Below, one piece after another: positions 63,378-64,000 of a stretch of DNA of 64,000 nucleotides; positions within the stretch are counted from its first letter, which is position 1, and each line of letters opens with the position of its first letter. Below the pieces are notes generated by a model. The model had not been told where the DNA came from. It did not search any database and was given only the letters and a program-made list of their open reading frames with translations. The DNA lies in assembly GCA_951640165.1 (NCBI GenBank), contig OX621261.1, positions 744,001 to 808,000 on the forward strand, given 5' to 3'. Both the position numbers and the translations under genes were made by a program. Origin of the DNA: Pseudoips prasinana. Its lineage: Eukaryota; Arthropoda; Insecta; Lepidoptera; Nolidae.

Positions 63378-63730
63378 TATGTCCCGCTGTATGTCGGTAT
63401 CTGTATTTTAGGTAAAACCACTCTTGTTTGTTGGAGATCATTATGTGTAGGCAAAGGTTCACTTTTGGTCACTGGCTGGGCAGATAACAAATCTCGTAAC
63501 TCACTCGTCAAAGGCACTTGGTCACGTTTATCTCCCGACACTTTACGGATGATATCTTTATAAGCTTGTTTATATTCACTCCAGTAGTCTTCTACACATT
63601 TGAGCCGCGCCTCCAGGTAATTTCGGGTTAATCTAGCCTTCGGACACTTTTTTAAGTTGATATGAGTATTCTTCAAAGAATGTGCAAGATTTTCTATTAT
63701 ATTCAATGCTTCGTTCACTTCTGTAGCCAT
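63378..63730 (-). pseudogene. BEL/Pao gag N-terminus
   Basis: ATG at 63730, 118 codons before the SINE boundary. It reads ARLTRNYLEARLKCVEDYW, then LPKIQIPTYSGTY, the conserved start of Pao Gag just before the capsid region. The frame would continue directly in the DEWLSFHDLF stretch at about 62950. Confidence 0.75.
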
Positions 63731-63892
63731 TGTAAATCACCAATAACTTCACTCGTAATAAGCGTAACGAAATGGATATGTTTTAAAATATTATAGTTAA
63801 AAATCTTCTAAAACTGAACACTTGGGTCGTCGTCGTATCGCAATCTCTATTGTTCTCGGGCGGCCGGCTACGCAGGTAACTGTCGCTGCTAT

Positions 63893-63910
63893 CCGGCTCG
63901 AAGGACCATA
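63893..63910 (-). promoter_or_regulatory. Primer-binding site of BEL/Pao no. 2
   Basis: On the minus strand, directly after the LTR end and a short TA, TGGTCCTTCGAGCCGG is a tRNA-3'-end complement of the type found in Pao elements. Confidence 0.7.
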
Positions 63911-64000
63911 TGTTCGGGTGATAAGGTTGAGGTTTGCGTGCCGGTGATAGAAATGAAACGACGCGTGTGTTGTATGCAACAATCTATTGGACACTGAGCA
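63911..64000 (-). repeat. 5' LTR of BEL/Pao no. 2, partial
   Basis: 90 bases equal to 53546-53635 with one difference; the rest lies beyond the window. Confidence 0.85.

Larger units (their letters stand above)
53546..64000 (-). mobile_element. BEL/Pao LTR retrotransposon no. 2, running off the right edge
   Basis: Minus-strand order is 5' LTR (64000-63911, continuing outside), primer site, gag (63730-61900 with a SINE inside), protease, RT (to 60398), a LINE insertion, RT end and RNase H (55366-54308), a remnant of integrase, polypurine tract and 3' LTR (53744-53546). The visible 90 bases of 5' LTR match the 3' LTR with one difference, so it is fairly young. It is defective through a gag/RT frameshift, the two insertions and loss of the integrase core. 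Confidence 0.85.

Overview
The window looks like nuclear DNA of an insect, most probably a moth or butterfly (Lepidoptera). It is AT-rich, has no operons or bacterial signals, and is built almost entirely of transposable elements. The lineages and end-sequences are ones common in Lepidoptera: a TED-like errantivirus with an env gene, Pao-type BEL elements with a tRNA-like primer site, a short-LTR mag-like gypsy element, RTE LINEs ending in (ATG)n, a Helitron terminus ending CTAG|T, and a tRNA-derived SINE with the usual lepidopteran body. The species assignment is inference; the families are read from motifs and no search was run.

Layout. 1-3362 holds a CR1-like LINE (minus strand, cut by the left edge) sitting in an errantivirus whose integrase, env and 3' LTR follow to about 7690. 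7.7-8.8 kb holds a decayed helix-turn-helix exon. 8.8-14.3 kb is an RNase H-bearing LINE (minus) split by a second LINE (plus, 9509-11928) with an 8-bp target duplication. 14.3-26.8 kb is a graveyard of LINE fragments, a 160-bp-arm foldback, a Helitron end, an RTE LINE with a deletion marked by a small palindrome, and a tRNA-like SINE. 27.1-27.6 kb carries the one good host-gene candidate, a C2H2 zinc-finger exon (minus). 28.6-33.3 kb is a nearly whole two-ORF LINE with a PHD-finger ORF1. 33.8-36.1 kb is a LINE split by a MITE.

36.4-46.8 kb is a BEL/Pao element (minus) split by a mag-like gypsy element (38837-45755, 5-bp target duplication). That element has an uninterrupted gag-pol frame, and its 3' LTR is itself split by a poly(A)-tailed LINE. 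47180-48966 is a head-to-head inverted dimer of a Penelope-like GIY-YIG element: two 856-bp arms that match at every place I checked, giving the same 204-residue protein on both strands, inside a 15-bp target duplication. 49.2-53.5 kb is a LINE whose two ORFs are both open. 53546 to the right edge is a second BEL/Pao element (minus) with both LTRs partly visible, a deleted integrase core, a 5-kb LINE inside its pol and a SINE inside its gag.

The elements do not act as a pathway. What they give is an insertion history: BEL/Pao first, then gypsy, then LINE in one block; BEL/Pao first, then LINE and SINE in the other; errantivirus, then LINE at the left. Parts that look open enough to be recently active are the gypsy gag-pol, the 49-53 kb LINE, the errantiviral env and the Penelope dimer. 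The density of nesting suggests heterochromatin or a sex-limited chromosome, which cannot be decided from the sequence alone.
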